A stretch of DNA of 28,137 bases, taken from Leptofilum sp050292445 (GTDB lineage Bacteria; Chloroflexota; Anaerolineae; Promineifilales; Promineifilaceae). Positions 16,613 to 23,637 of this stretch are shown in pieces. The position numbers and the translations under genes are program-made. The stretch lies in contig JBNKLQ010000049.1 in the NCBI GenBank assembly GCA_050292445.1, positions 1 through 28,137 of the forward strand. Reading direction: 5' to 3'. Under the pieces are notes generated by a model, which did no database searches, was not told where the DNA came from, and saw only the letters and a list, made by a program, of their open reading frames with translations. Every line of letters begins with the position of its first letter. The first letter of the stretch is position 1.

Positions 16613-18322
16613 TTACCCATACGAAAACCAATCATCAATCTCCTCCCCCGATGGTTCCGGTTGGCTGCTGCTTTTGCGGCCTTTCATCTCCTCGTAGAAG
16701 GTTTCATCGTAGCGGCGTGAGCGCACGGGGATAGGCATCTTGACGCCCCAGCCGAGCAGCAGCACTTCTTCCTTTTCTTGCAGACGAGCCAACATGCCGC
16801 GCAGCTGGTCTCGTCCGGCCAGGCCAGTGAGCACAGCGCGGATGTCGTCTTCATCCCCCAGCCAGCCGGTGATGCGGGTGCCCAGCTGGCTCATCACCTC
16901 GTCGTCGATGCCAGACGGCCGTTGATCCACCACCAGCAGCGTGACAAAATATTTACGCAGCTCGCGGGCAATAATGCCAAACGCCGTTTGCCCAGACAAA
17001 TGAGGATTCAACAGTTTGTGCGCTTCTTCAATGGCGATGAGCAGGGGGCGCGGCGCAGGCTGGCCGTGGGTCTTGTGCTGCTCAGTCTTCTTCACCCAAT
17101 GCTGGCGAATGCGCCGCGTGAGGATGTTGGAAACCAGCAGGTAATCCAGGTCGTTGTCGTATTCACCAAAACTGAGGATGACGTGACGGCCGTTTTCCAA
17201 CTTGTCCACAATTTCTGTCACAAAATCCTGCGCAGGTCGTTCCACCACGTAAGGCTTATCATAAATCACCGCCAGCTTGCGATGCAGTGCCTCGGCCGCC
17301 TTCTCATGCACATTGTTTTGCCGCGACCAGGCCGCCACCGAGTTGTCGGCGGGGAACGTTTTGCCGCTGTCCGGGTCTGTTTCCACCGCGCCCGGCTCCA
17401 ACTTCATAAATTCGGCAAACCAGTCTGGCCCAAAGGCGCGGAACAGCGCGTTCAGCGTCACGCCCGCCGTGTCCGTCAAGTTCAATGCGTCAGACAGAAG
17501 CTCGATGTCGTTGGTCTGGAAATCTTTGAGGGCAATTTCCAGCGTAAAATCCGGTGCTTTGCCCCGCACCATTGCCCCTTTGCCCAGCGCCGCCACCTGC
17601 ACCTTGCGGCCAAACAGACTGCTCAAGCCGCGCACCGTCACCATGCGGTCGGTGTCCGTATCGTCGAAGGCGTACTCATTGTGCATGTCGAATACCAGGG
17701 CAGCAGCCACATCTTCTAGCATCAGCCCGGCCAGCACCATTCGCGTCAGGAAGCTCTTGCCGGTGCCCGTCGCGCCAAAAATGCCGCTGCTGCGCTTCAC
17801 AAACTGCTTCAAATCCAGCCGCACCGGGTAGCCCTGCTCGATAGTGTGCCCCACGACAAACATACCGTCGCCCGCCTCGCCAAAAATCTGGGCCACATCG
17901 GCTTCGTTGGCCTGGCGCACCTCGGCATGATGGGCGGGCACCGTTTTCACCGGCTTCGGCCCGGGATTTTCTTGCTGCTTGGCCACGCGCTCTTCCCAGG
18001 CAGCCCGCTCCGGCGAGCCAAACTCTGGGCCGGTGTCCATGAGCAAGGTAGGATACATCATCAAAGTGGTGTAGAGGGTTTTGCCCAGCAGCGCCTGCTG
18101 GATGGCGGGCTGGAGCCGGTCGGATTTTTCGTCGGCAAAGCGGGGATCGGTGCTGCCCAGTTGCAGGTCAGTGATGAGGCCATAGTAATGGAAACGGCCG
18201 TTTTCACACACCACAAAACTACCTTCCTGCACCCGGTCCGCTGGCACCGTCAACCGAATGCGAAATCCTTCTTTCAATCCGCCACCGACAATGTAGCCAA
18301 TATGTTCGTTGATTACGTCCAT
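16613..18322 (-). CDS. herA: HerA-type hexameric DNA translocase ATPase
   Basis: HerA pumps DNA ends and works with the NurA nuclease in end resection. The 569-residue protein has an N-terminal HAS-barrel (about residues 5-60: Ile-Gly-Tyr-Ile-Val..., Tyr-Gly-Leu-Ile-Thr-Asp). The Walker A motif Gly-Ala-Thr-Gly-Thr-Gly-Lys-Ser is at 183-190, followed by Val-Phe-Asp-Met-His-Asn-Glu-Tyr (209-216). The Walker B is Leu-Leu-Ile-Ala-Ile-Glu-Glu-Ala-His (427-435), and a Gln-Arg-Pro-Ser segment follows in the sensor region. AAGGA precedes the ATG at 18322. The partner nurA lies upstream at 20257-21471 on the same strand, separated by a HIT gene, a HAS-barrel-like gene and a toxin-antitoxin pair. Confidence 0.92.
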   Translation of the reverse strand: MDVINEHIGYIVGGGLKEGFRIRLTVPADRVQEGSFVVCENGRFHYYGLITDLQLGSTDPRFADEKSDRLQPAIQQALLGKTLYTTLMMYPTLLMDTGPEFGSPERAAWEERVAKQQENPGPKPVKTVPAHHAEVRQANEADVAQIFGEAGDGMFVVGHTIEQGYPVRLDLKQFVKRSSGIFGATGTGKSFLTRMVLAGLMLEDVAAALVFDMHNEYAFDDTDTDRMVTVRGLSSLFGRKVQVAALGKGAMVRGKAPDFTLEIALKDFQTNDIELLSDALNLTDTAGVTLNALFRAFGPDWFAEFMKLEPGAVETDPDSGKTFPADNSVAAWSRQNNVHEKAAEALHRKLAVIYDKPYVVERPAQDFVTEIVDKLENGRHVILSFGEYDNDLDYLLVSNILTRRIRQHWVKKTEQHKTHGQPAPRPLLIAIEEAHKLLNPHLSGQTAFGIIARELRKYFVTLLVVDQRPSGIDDEVMSQLGTRITGWLGDEDDIRAVLTGLAGRDQLRGMLARLQEKEEVLLLGWGVKMPIPVRSRRYDETFYEEMKGRKSSSQPEPSGEEIDDWFSYG

Positions 18323-18335
18323 AAAAAATCCTTAG

Positions 18336-18390
18336 AAAGTAATTGGGTAACTGTGTAATTGAGTAATTAGACCAACCCAATTACGAATTC
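18336..18390. repeat. Heptad-type inverted repeat, word TAATTGGG
   Basis: The herA-mazF gap holds tandem degenerate units (GTAATTGGGTAACTG, TGTAATTGAGTAATT). A perfect 9-base inverted repeat, GTAATTGGG (18339-18347) with CCCAATTAC (18376-18384), encloses them. Confidence 0.6.
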
Positions 18391-18395
18391 CCAGC

Positions 18396-18713
18396 TTAGG
18401 CACAGGCAAACATTTCTTGTAATGTGTCACACAAAGCGGTTTTTGTAGCCTTGTTAATGACACCAAGTTTGCGATAAAGACGCCGCTTATCAACCGCCCG
18501 CAGCTGGTCAAGCAAAATTAGCCCATCCTTTCCCTGAAATTGCGTTGAAACACGTCCTGGATGAGCAAAGCCTTTACTGGTCAACGGTGCAATGATGATT
18601 GTAGAGAGAGCAGACATCTCGTCTGGTGAAACAATGACGCAAGGCCGCGTTTTATTGATTTCACGTCCCAAAGTTGGGTCCAAGCCCACAAGCCAAACTT
18701 CAAAACGATTCAC
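18396..18713 (-). CDS. MazF/PemK-type toxin endoribonuclease
   Basis: The predicted product is a 105-residue mRNA-cleaving toxin. Hallmarks are Arg-Phe-Glu-Val-Trp-Leu-Val-Gly-Leu-Asp-Pro-Thr at the N-terminus and the Lys-Thr-Arg-Pro-Cys-Val-Ile-Val-Ser-Pro motif. A later Ile-Ile-Ile-Ala-Pro-Leu-Thr strand is also typical. The GTG start at 18713 is chosen because it begins one base after the antitoxin stop and has GGAG at good spacing. An in-frame ATG at 18737 would add eight residues that only translate the end of the antitoxin gene. The pairing with an AbrB-type antitoxin is the standard arrangement. The RNA target sequence cannot be predicted. Confidence 0.9.
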   Translation of the reverse strand: MNRFEVWLVGLDPTLGREINKTRPCVIVSPDEMSALSTIIIAPLTSKGFAHPGRVSTQFQGKDGLILLDQLRAVDKRRLYRKLGVINKATKTALCDTLQEMFACA

Positions 18714-18714
18714 C

Positions 18715-18972
18715 TTACCACTCCCATTCTTCATCATCGGTCAGCGGCGCATCAAGCCACTCACTGTCTACCTCTTCGGAACCATACTTTTGTACGGCTT
18801 CTCGAATTTCTTTTTCCCAATTCTGGCGAACACGATATTGAACTGGTTTTATCAACAAGCCTTCATCTACTAAAGTAAATTCAAGTTCGGTCTCTTCCAA
18901 GCCTGCTTGTTGAATAAGTGCTTTTGGAATGCGAATTCCACGCGAATTACCAATTTGGATCAGATGGGGCAT
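18715..18972 (-). CDS. MazE/AbrB-type antitoxin
   Basis: This 85-residue protein begins with a SpoVT/AbrB swapped-hairpin DNA-binding domain (Ile-Gly-Asn-Ser-Arg-Gly-Ile-Arg-Ile-Pro-Lys, residues 7-17). It ends in a very acidic tail (Asp-Asp-Glu-Glu-Trp-Glu-Trp) suited to binding and masking the toxin. GGTGAG precedes the ATG at 18972. The stop is one base from the toxin start, so the two genes are translationally coupled. A good promoter lies at 19024-19052, inside a 5-base-word AATGG/CCATT environment that may be its autoregulatory site. Confidence 0.88.
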   Translation of the reverse strand: MPHLIQIGNSRGIRIPKALIQQAGLEETELEFTLVDEGLLIKPVQYRVRQNWEKEIREAVQKYGSEEVDSEWLDAPLTDDEEWEW

Positions 18973-19023
18973 TTCTCACCTCCATTGCAACTGAAATGGA
19001 ATAAATAATCAAGGATGATTGTG

Positions 19024-19052
19024 ATTATAAAGTAATTACATTTTGGTGGCAA
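19024..19052 (-). promoter_or_regulatory. Sigma-70-like promoter of the toxin-antitoxin pair
   Basis: On the minus strand TTGCCA (19047-19052) and TATAAT (19024-19029) have an ideal 17-base spacer. The promoter begins just after the HAS-barrel gene stop. A CCATT...AATGG inverted repeat between the start point and the ribosome binding site could be the MazE operator. Confidence 0.7.
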
Positions 19053-19058
19053 TAGTTA

Positions 19059-19691
19059 TTAAACTGTCAGATTTTGGAACCCCAATTCGGGCAGCGCATC
19101 GCTCAACGCTTCCAGTGTGGGTATTAGCACATCATAGTTGCTGCGCAGCAGTTCAATCAGTTCATTGACGACTTCGACGGCCCACGCTTCGTCATTACCT
19201 CGTAGTGTGTAGGCGCTGCTGATGTGGGCCACAAGCAGCTGATCGACCGGAACGGGACTGCCCACGGCACGCAAAATCAGGCGCAGGTAGCCCAGGTTGT
19301 CTGTGAAGTCACGGATGTCGTTGGGGTTGGTGACCAGTTCAACCGGATCGAGGTTGAGCGGGGGGCGTGGCGGGAGGCCGTGTTTGACCTGCCCATTGAG
19401 CTGATACCCTACCGCCAAAACACTCATCTCGATTGGGAGGAGCCGGTTGTTGCGCTGGTCTTCAATCACCGACGGCGCGGGGTTTTCGGCCAGCACCAGC
19501 CGCCGCACCAGCGGGTCATCGTCAATGCTCATGTTGTAGATGAGACCGTAGATGCACTCCCGGTCGTCCACTGGCTGGGCGCGCACCAGCCCGCCAAAGG
19601 CAGGCACGCTCAACTGCCCCACCCGGCAGCCCACGGCAAACCCCGTCGTGCTGGCCCGCAAAATACGGCCGATTTCCTGATTCTCGTTCAT
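19059..19691 (-). CDS. HAS-barrel-like protein of the HerA-NurA locus
   Basis: This 210-residue protein has no ATPase motif. Its first 60 residues line up by eye with the HAS-barrel at the start of HerA: Ile-Gly-Arg-Ile-Leu versus Ile-Gly-Tyr-Ile-Val, a Val-Pro-x-Gly turn, and Tyr-Gly-Leu-Ile followed by an Asp-Pro in both. The remainder is mostly helical with no motif I recognise. HAS-barrels anchor partner proteins to HerA and ATP-synthase-type ring ATPases. A stand-alone barrel encoded between nurA and herA therefore suggests an accessory subunit or adaptor of the resection complex. That role is inference. The start at 19691 has no strong ribosome binding site; the upstream HIT gene ends 28 bases away. 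Confidence 0.7.
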   Translation of the reverse strand: MNENQEIGRILRASTTGFAVGCRVGQLSVPAFGGLVRAQPVDDRECIYGLIYNMSIDDDPLVRRLVLAENPAPSVIEDQRNNRLLPIEMSVLAVGYQLNGQVKHGLPPRPPLNLDPVELVTNPNDIRDFTDNLGYLRLILRAVGSPVPVDQLLVAHISSAYTLRGNDEAWAVEVVNELIELLRSNYDVLIPTLEALSDALPELGFQNLTV

Positions 19692-19719
19692 ATTTCACCA
19701 TTTATCAATTTATCACCCC
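19692..19719. repeat. Short heptad/octad repeat, word GATAAATT
   Basis: On the minus strand TGATAAATTGATAAATGG fills the 28-base gap before the HAS-barrel gene. It is tandem only, with no inverted arm. This is the weakest member of the intergenic word-repeat series. Confidence 0.35.
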
Positions 19720-20166
19720 TCAATTAGACAAATGGGAGCGTAATTGATCGCAAAACTGTTTAATGGCAACTGCATCACCCATCGGTGCGTCGGGCCATTC
19801 ATCGACGCGACTGCCCCAATATTCGCGAGGGGTGCCTGGGTAACGTGGAAAGAGGTGCAGATGTAAATGATCAACATGATGTCCTATTACAAACAGGTAA
19901 ATGTGTTCCGCTTGAGCCACCTCTTTTAAGGCCCGGCTCAGATGAGCAGTTAAAAAGCCGAACCGCCGGGCTTCCTCATCTGTCAATCCATCCAGGCCAA
20001 GGACATGGCGCTTGGGCTCAAGCAGAATGTGCCCCAGGTAATGATCCACCCCAGTGTCCGGATTAAAGCCATGGCCAACGAACATGAGGTCATCTTCATA
20101 GATGATGCCGCCAGGCATTTCGATAGCACTGCTGTGTTTTTGGCAAATGAAACATGTTTGTTGCAT
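19720..20166 (-). CDS. HIT family hydrolase
   Basis: This 148-residue nucleotide hydrolase or transferase has the histidine triad His-Leu-His-Leu-His-Leu (100-105). A possible zinc site, Cys-Phe-Ile-Cys-x2-His, lies at residues 5-11, as in many HIT proteins. The ATG at 20166 is chosen over a GTG at 20220 because the upstream part is translated repeat sequence. HIT proteins cleave nucleoside phosphoramidates or dinucleotides such as Ap4A, and the aprataxin branch removes AMP from stalled DNA ends. A DNA-end role would fit its position between nurA and herA, but the sequence alone does not prove it. Confidence 0.88.
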   Translation of the reverse strand: MQQTCFICQKHSSAIEMPGGIIYEDDLMFVGHGFNPDTGVDHYLGHILLEPKRHVLGLDGLTDEEARRFGFLTAHLSRALKEVAQAEHIYLFVIGHHVDHLHLHLFPRYPGTPREYWGSRVDEWPDAPMGDAVAIKQFCDQLRSHLSN

Positions 20167-20206
20167 TTCTTTCACTTGAATCTTGGCCTCTTGTTGGCCA
20201 GGTTTA

Positions 20207-20268
20207 GAGGGATTTTTCACTACGCTGCGCTACGTTCAAAATGACAAGCGTTCGTCTTAAAATCCCTC
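20207..20268. repeat. Inverted-repeat element at nurA-HIT junction
   Basis: Perfect 10-base arms GAGGGATTTT (20207-20216) and AAAATCCCTC (20259-20268) enclose about 42 bases. The interior contains TACGCTGCGCTACG and CAAAATGACA. The distal arm encodes the last codons of nurA. It resembles small dispersed palindromic elements seen in many environmental genomes. Confidence 0.6.
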
Positions 20269-21471
20269 GTGGCGAGTACGGCCGCCTCGGGCTAAATCTT
20301 TGCTGCCTGCCTTGGCGGTAATGCCCTCGCTGATGCCGTGTCGCTCCATGATGACGTCGATCATGAAGTTGAGTTCGCTGGCGTCTTGCCGCCCGACCAC
20401 GGCCATTTCGTCGGCGCGGGCAATGACGTAGGGGTAGTCACCCATAATGCGGCATTGATCGATGAGGAGGCTGTGTACGGCCGTTACACTCATCTCGTCC
20501 TCCGCCACCCACCGGGGAATATCCACCCGCGCAATATTCTGCCCGGACAACCCCGGATTCAAGTAGAAAAAACAAACTTCGTTGGCCGCATCTTGCGCCA
20601 TAAACACATCATTGGAATCAGAAATGTTGGCAAACACCGCGCTGCGCTCGCCCGGTTTCAAAATCTGGCTGAACAGATCGGCATCGGTTACCCCCTGAGT
20701 GGCTTTGCGCTGCCCCAGTTCCTTCCAGTTGAACTGTGTGTCCGTCAACCCAAAAATAGAACGCAGCAGGGTCATCACCGAACTGGTGCCGGGGCGGTCG
20801 ATGTAGCCGCAGAGCAAAGCACCCGCGTGGCGCATTGCCGTCATGTGCTCGCCCCACTCAGTGACAACGGCATTGTCTGCTACACCCGCTGAGCCGATAG
20901 GCCAATAAAGCAGCCGCTGATCCAATAGTGCCAGCAATGGCTGGGCATTGTGCCGATTGGCAATTGTTTTACGCGCCAGCGTTTCAATCTCTTGCCGATC
21001 CCGCTCAATGCTAACCGCACCCGGCGTGCTCTTGAAATCGCTGATCGCTTCGTCGCTTTCTGGGTAGAAAATGTCTGGTTGGGAGAAGGTTTCTGGCGTA
21101 CGGCCGCTGCCGTGGTGGTAGATGATGCCGCCCACGTTGATCAGATAATAGAGATGTGCCGCGTGCCGGTCGGGCATGATTTGGCTGCCGTCGGCAGCAA
21201 TGATGGTGGCCTGTGGTGGCGGTGGCGGGGCGGGGATATGGCTGTCCAGCGGTTCGTTTTCGGAAAACGGCCGTGCCGAACGGTAATATTTTTCGTCTGA
21301 TTTGTCTTTAGCGGTTTGCAGAGCTTGGGAAACGGCCGTCCAGTTAGTGCGGTAGGCGTGCAGCGTATCTAATGCTTCCGCCACACGTTCACGCCGTTGG
21401 CTTAAACGGCGGGCAGTGGTTTGGGCCATCTTTTCTAAATCGGCGGTTAGCTTTTCAAATTCCAGGGTCAT
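20257..21471 (-). CDS. nurA: NurA-type nuclease, partner of HerA
   Basis: NurA is a 5'-3' nuclease that resects DNA ends inside the HerA ring. The 404-residue protein opens with a helical region and then Ile-Ile-Ala-Ala-Asp-Gly-Ser-Gln (residues 90-97), the RNase-H-like motif I with catalytic Asp94. An acidic residue in Cys-Gly-Tyr-Ile-Asp-Arg-Pro and the late Val-Ile-Ala-Arg-Ala-Asp-Glu-Met-Ala segment match the remaining conserved positions. The length is usual. The ATG at 21471 has no obvious ribosome binding site. It is the first gene of the minus-strand series nurA-HIT-HAS-mazEF-herA. The last codons lie in an inverted-repeat element. Confidence 0.88.
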   Translation of the reverse strand: MTLEFEKLTADLEKMAQTTARRLSQRRERVAEALDTLHAYRTNWTAVSQALQTAKDKSDEKYYRSARPFSENEPLDSHIPAPPPPPQATIIAADGSQIMPDRHAAHLYYLINVGGIIYHHGSGRTPETFSQPDIFYPESDEAISDFKSTPGAVSIERDRQEIETLARKTIANRHNAQPLLALLDQRLLYWPIGSAGVADNAVVTEWGEHMTAMRHAGALLCGYIDRPGTSSVMTLLRSIFGLTDTQFNWKELGQRKATQGVTDADLFSQILKPGERSAVFANISDSNDVFMAQDAANEVCFFYLNPGLSGQNIARVDIPRWVAEDEMSVTAVHSLLIDQCRIMGDYPYVIARADEMAVVGRQDASELNFMIDVIMERHGISEGITAKAGSKDLARGGRTRHEGF

Positions 21472-21526
21472 AGGCGCTATTGTAAACCGTAATCAAACTG
21501 GCGTAAAACGACGTTAAATTTTATAC

Positions 21527-21597
21527 AAAGGAACGAAGAAACAGAGGAACAAAGAGAAAAAGTTCTTTGTTTCTTCCTCCCTTTGTTCCTTCGTAAT
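21527..21597. repeat. Heptad-type inverted repeat, word GGAACAAAG
   Basis: Purine-rich units on one side and their complement on the other form an imperfect stem of about 31 positions, 23 of them matching by eye, around a short AAAAG centre. It fills the gap between nurA and yjjX and could also work as a factor-independent terminator for yjjX. Confidence 0.65.
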
Positions 21598-21610
21598 AAA
21601 GTTCCCTCGG

Positions 21611-22135
21611 CTATTCGTGATAAAGTTCTGGAGAAACAAACCGCGCAAAAGCATAGGCCACCGCCAGGGCAAAGGTCTCGCCGCGTAGCACCAGGCCGTT
21701 GGTGAGCGCCCCCACCGCGCCTCCTTTTTGCTTGGTGTTATGATCGTCTAGCACTTCGTCCATGACGTGGCCCAACTCGGTGCCAGCCAGTACTTTTTGG
21801 GCGATGTGCTCTGGCAATGGCAGCCGCCCGCCGCCACCGATGCCGATACGGCCGTTCCGATCCACCACCACGACCCAACCATGCAGCGTTAAGCCAAACG
21901 GCTCTGGCTGCACGCCGCCTTCCAGCCCCACGCCAAAATCAGCATCCAGCGCCTCGCGGGCAGCAATGGCCCGATTGTGTGCCCCGACGCGCGTCTCTTC
22001 GTCGGTCATCGGCATGTCGCTCACGCCGCTGGGCACGGCAATGGGCACAATCTCTGCTTCTGGCCAGATGCGCGTGATCGTTTGGCGAACGGCCGTAACC
22101 TTCACCGGATTAGTGGAACCAACAGCAATTTTCAT
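21611..22135 (-). CDS. yjjX: Inosine/xanthosine triphosphatase (YjjX/DUF84)
   Basis: The enzyme hydrolyses damaged purine nucleotides such as ITP and XTP, keeping them out of nucleic acids. The 174-residue protein begins Ile-Ala-Val-Gly-Ser-Thr-Asn-Pro-Val-Lys, the family's nucleotide-binding start. It contains Gly-Ala-x-Asn-Arg-Ala and Gly-Val-Gly-Leu-Glu-Gly-Gly-Val, and ends with Gly-Gly-Ala-Val-Gly-Ala-Leu-Thr-Asn-Gly. Its ATG overlaps the stop of the upstream membrane-protein gene by four bases (ATGA), so they are translated together. It belongs to the GbsR-type operon. Confidence 0.9.
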   Translation of the reverse strand: MKIAVGSTNPVKVTAVRQTITRIWPEAEIVPIAVPSGVSDMPMTDEETRVGAHNRAIAAREALDADFGVGLEGGVQPEPFGLTLHGWVVVVDRNGRIGIGGGGRLPLPEHIAQKVLAGTELGHVMDEVLDDHNTKQKGGAVGALTNGLVLRGETFALAVAYAFARFVSPELYHE

Positions 22136-22950
22136 GAGGTTTGGTAACCGCCTCGCACGAAATAAGGCTTGGCTTTTTGAATGAGGTAAGCGATAAAAAC
22201 ATCAATTACTGGCGTATACAACCACCAGCTTGCTAAGTTTGGTAGATTGGAACCAGCAATAAATATGAGCCCCAATAGAGTAGCCACGGTAAAGATAAAC
22301 ATACTGCCACGAATACTCTTCAGATTCAAAGACGGCCGTCCAATCAGATACCGTGTCCAAAAAACGCGCACCAGTAAAATACCAATGGCATGGACATACT
22401 CACTTTCAATTAAGGTGCTCATTGAAAAGCCTAATACAACTAATGAAGCCGAAACCGCATTCCGCAGCCACGTTTTGGTAGCTGAATGAGCCACATTTTG
22501 GGGCACAATACCCGAATGGTTTAAAATGATCCGCGCAGCTTCAGGGGCCTGTTTCCAGGTAACAGTATCGAAAGCAAGTTCAAGCCGATCATCTGTAAAC
22601 GAAACGCGATAGTTGAACATTTTCTTGCTACTTAGCCACCAGTCAACATGGCTTACGTCATCCCAGTAAAAACGCTTTTGTGGTTGAAAAATAAAGGAGG
22701 TTTTGATACCAACATCGTCTACATACACGCGACGGCTAAATAGATCAACTAACCAGACCAGGCAAAGGGCAAGAGCCCCAAACATCAAGGCAAAGCTCAA
22801 CTGGATGGCCGACTGATTAGGCGAAACCTGTTCCATCAAAAAAAACCACCAGGTATAGAAAGCGACAAAAAGTGTTGTCGCAACCGAGCGAAAATATGCC
22901 CATCTGGACGAACGCAGCTCTATTGAAGAAGCAAGGTTGAGTTGCGACAT
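22132..22950 (-). CDS. Membrane protein with PH-like domain
   Basis: The 272-residue protein has two membrane segments (about 17-40 and 48-70). A soluble stretch follows (70-145) with the beta pattern of bacterial PH domains: Val-Tyr-Val-Asp-Asp-Val-Gly-Ile, Phe-Tyr-Trp-Asp-Asp-Val, and a strand with Arg-Leu-Glu-Leu. About four further membrane segments run to the C-terminus. The exact family is not recognised. It is the middle gene of a three-gene unit, 8 bases after the GbsR-type regulator and overlapping yjjX. A membrane-stress or osmotic role would match the regulator type but is inference. Confidence 0.68.
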   Translation of the reverse strand: MSQLNLASSIELRSSRWAYFRSVATTLFVAFYTWWFFLMEQVSPNQSAIQLSFALMFGALALCLVWLVDLFSRRVYVDDVGIKTSFIFQPQKRFYWDDVSHVDWWLSSKKMFNYRVSFTDDRLELAFDTVTWKQAPEAARIILNHSGIVPQNVAHSATKTWLRNAVSASLVVLGFSMSTLIESEYVHAIGILLVRVFWTRYLIGRPSLNLKSIRGSMFIFTVATLLGLIFIAGSNLPNLASWWLYTPVIDVFIAYLIQKAKPYFVRGGYQTS

Positions 22951-22958
22951 TCTTCAGC

Positions 22959-23495
22959 TTAACCAATTTCTATTTTGGTGACAGATTCAAAATCGAGGGT
23001 TTCCTGACCGCCCAGCACTGTTTCCAGCGCCATCTGGGCAAATTCAAAAAACGCTTGCAGGTCATCAATGCGTTCCAGGTAATATTTGGCCAATTCTTGC
23101 TCTTCTGGGCTGAGTTTTTCGTTGGCGGATTGCAGCTTTTCCACGCTTTCGCTGAGCACTTGCAGCGCCACCTGAACTTCACGCCGCTCGCGACTGTCCA
23201 GCACGTTGCGAATCACCTGCCACAGGTCAGATTCGGCCTGATAATACTTTTTGCGCTCGCCCCGCATCCACACTTCATTGGCCATGCCCCACCGCTCCAA
23301 GGCACGCATGTTCATGCTCACGGAGCCTTTGCTGATGCGCAGCGTATCGGCAAGATCGTCCAACGAGAGCGGTTCCGGACTCATGAGCAAGGTGCCATAG
23401 AGCCGCCCCATCACTTCGCTAAAGCCAAAAAAGCGGGCCAATCGCCCCAAACCTGCCACGGTACTGTCGTTTACGGCCGTTAAACTCTTATGCAT
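22959..23495 (-). CDS. GbsR-family transcriptional regulator
   Basis: The 178-residue MarR-like winged-helix protein carries the GbsR pattern Gly-Arg-Leu-Tyr-Gly-Thr-Leu-Leu-Met-Ser-Pro-Glu-Pro-Leu-Ser (about 30-44) and the recognition helix Ile-Ser-Lys-Gly-Ser-Val-Ser-Met-Asn (54-62). A Gly-Glu-Arg-Lys-Lys-Tyr-Tyr wing (78-84) and a helical dimerisation tail follow. GbsR relatives sense choline or other osmolyte-linked ligands and repress transport or synthesis genes; no such genes are nearby. AGGGGA lies about 7 bases before the ATG at 23495. The promoter overlaps a palindrome that could serve for autoregulation of this operon. Confidence 0.88.
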   Translation of the reverse strand: MHKSLTAVNDSTVAGLGRLARFFGFSEVMGRLYGTLLMSPEPLSLDDLADTLRISKGSVSMNMRALERWGMANEVWMRGERKKYYQAESDLWQVIRNVLDSRERREVQVALQVLSESVEKLQSANEKLSPEEQELAKYYLERIDDLQAFFEFAQMALETVLGGQETLDFESVTKIEIG

Positions 23496-23509
23496 TGTTT
23501 TCCCCTGCG

Positions 23510-23525
23510 TTCAGAACGTTTTGAA
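23510..23525. promoter_or_regulatory. Operator candidate for the GbsR-type regulator
   Basis: TTCAGAACGTTTTGAA is a 16-bp palindrome with one mismatched pair, just after the predicted start point. A third half-site GTTCTGAA (23545-23552) lies inside the promoter spacer. Confidence 0.62.
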
Positions 23526-23533
23526 TGTACCTG

Positions 23534-23562
23534 ATGTTAGCAAAGTTCTGAAACCGCGTCAA
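23534..23562 (-). promoter_or_regulatory. Promoter of the GbsR-type operon
   Basis: On the minus strand TTGACG (23557-23562) and TAACAT (23534-23539) are separated by 17 bases. The spacer contains the operator half-site, so bound regulator would block RNA polymerase. Confidence 0.62.
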
Positions 23563-23570
23563 CAAGGGGA

Positions 23571-23637
23571 GCGTGGCAAGTTTGCAAGTGAAAAGTGGCA
23601 AGTGAATAGTTCGGGCCATCCACTTTTTACTTTTCAC
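23571..23637. repeat. Heptad-type inverted repeat, word CAAGTGG/AAAGTGG
   Basis: Units GCAAGTG, AAAAGTGG and CAAGTGA are followed by the complementary CCACTTTTT and ACTTTTCACT. The arm AGTGAAAAGTGG is at 23587-23598. The distal arm overlaps the last codons of thiD. Confidence 0.58.

Noticed and set aside
16778..17719. 313-codon open frame on the plus strand across herA
   Set aside because: It lies antisense within a clearly conserved ATPase gene. Its His/Arg/Gln-rich translation is typical of a shadow frame in GC-rich coding DNA.
20167..20220. Longer HIT protein from GTG 20220
   Set aside because: The additional 18 residues are translated partly from an inverted-repeat element, and the conserved protein begins at the Cys-Phe-Ile-Cys region.
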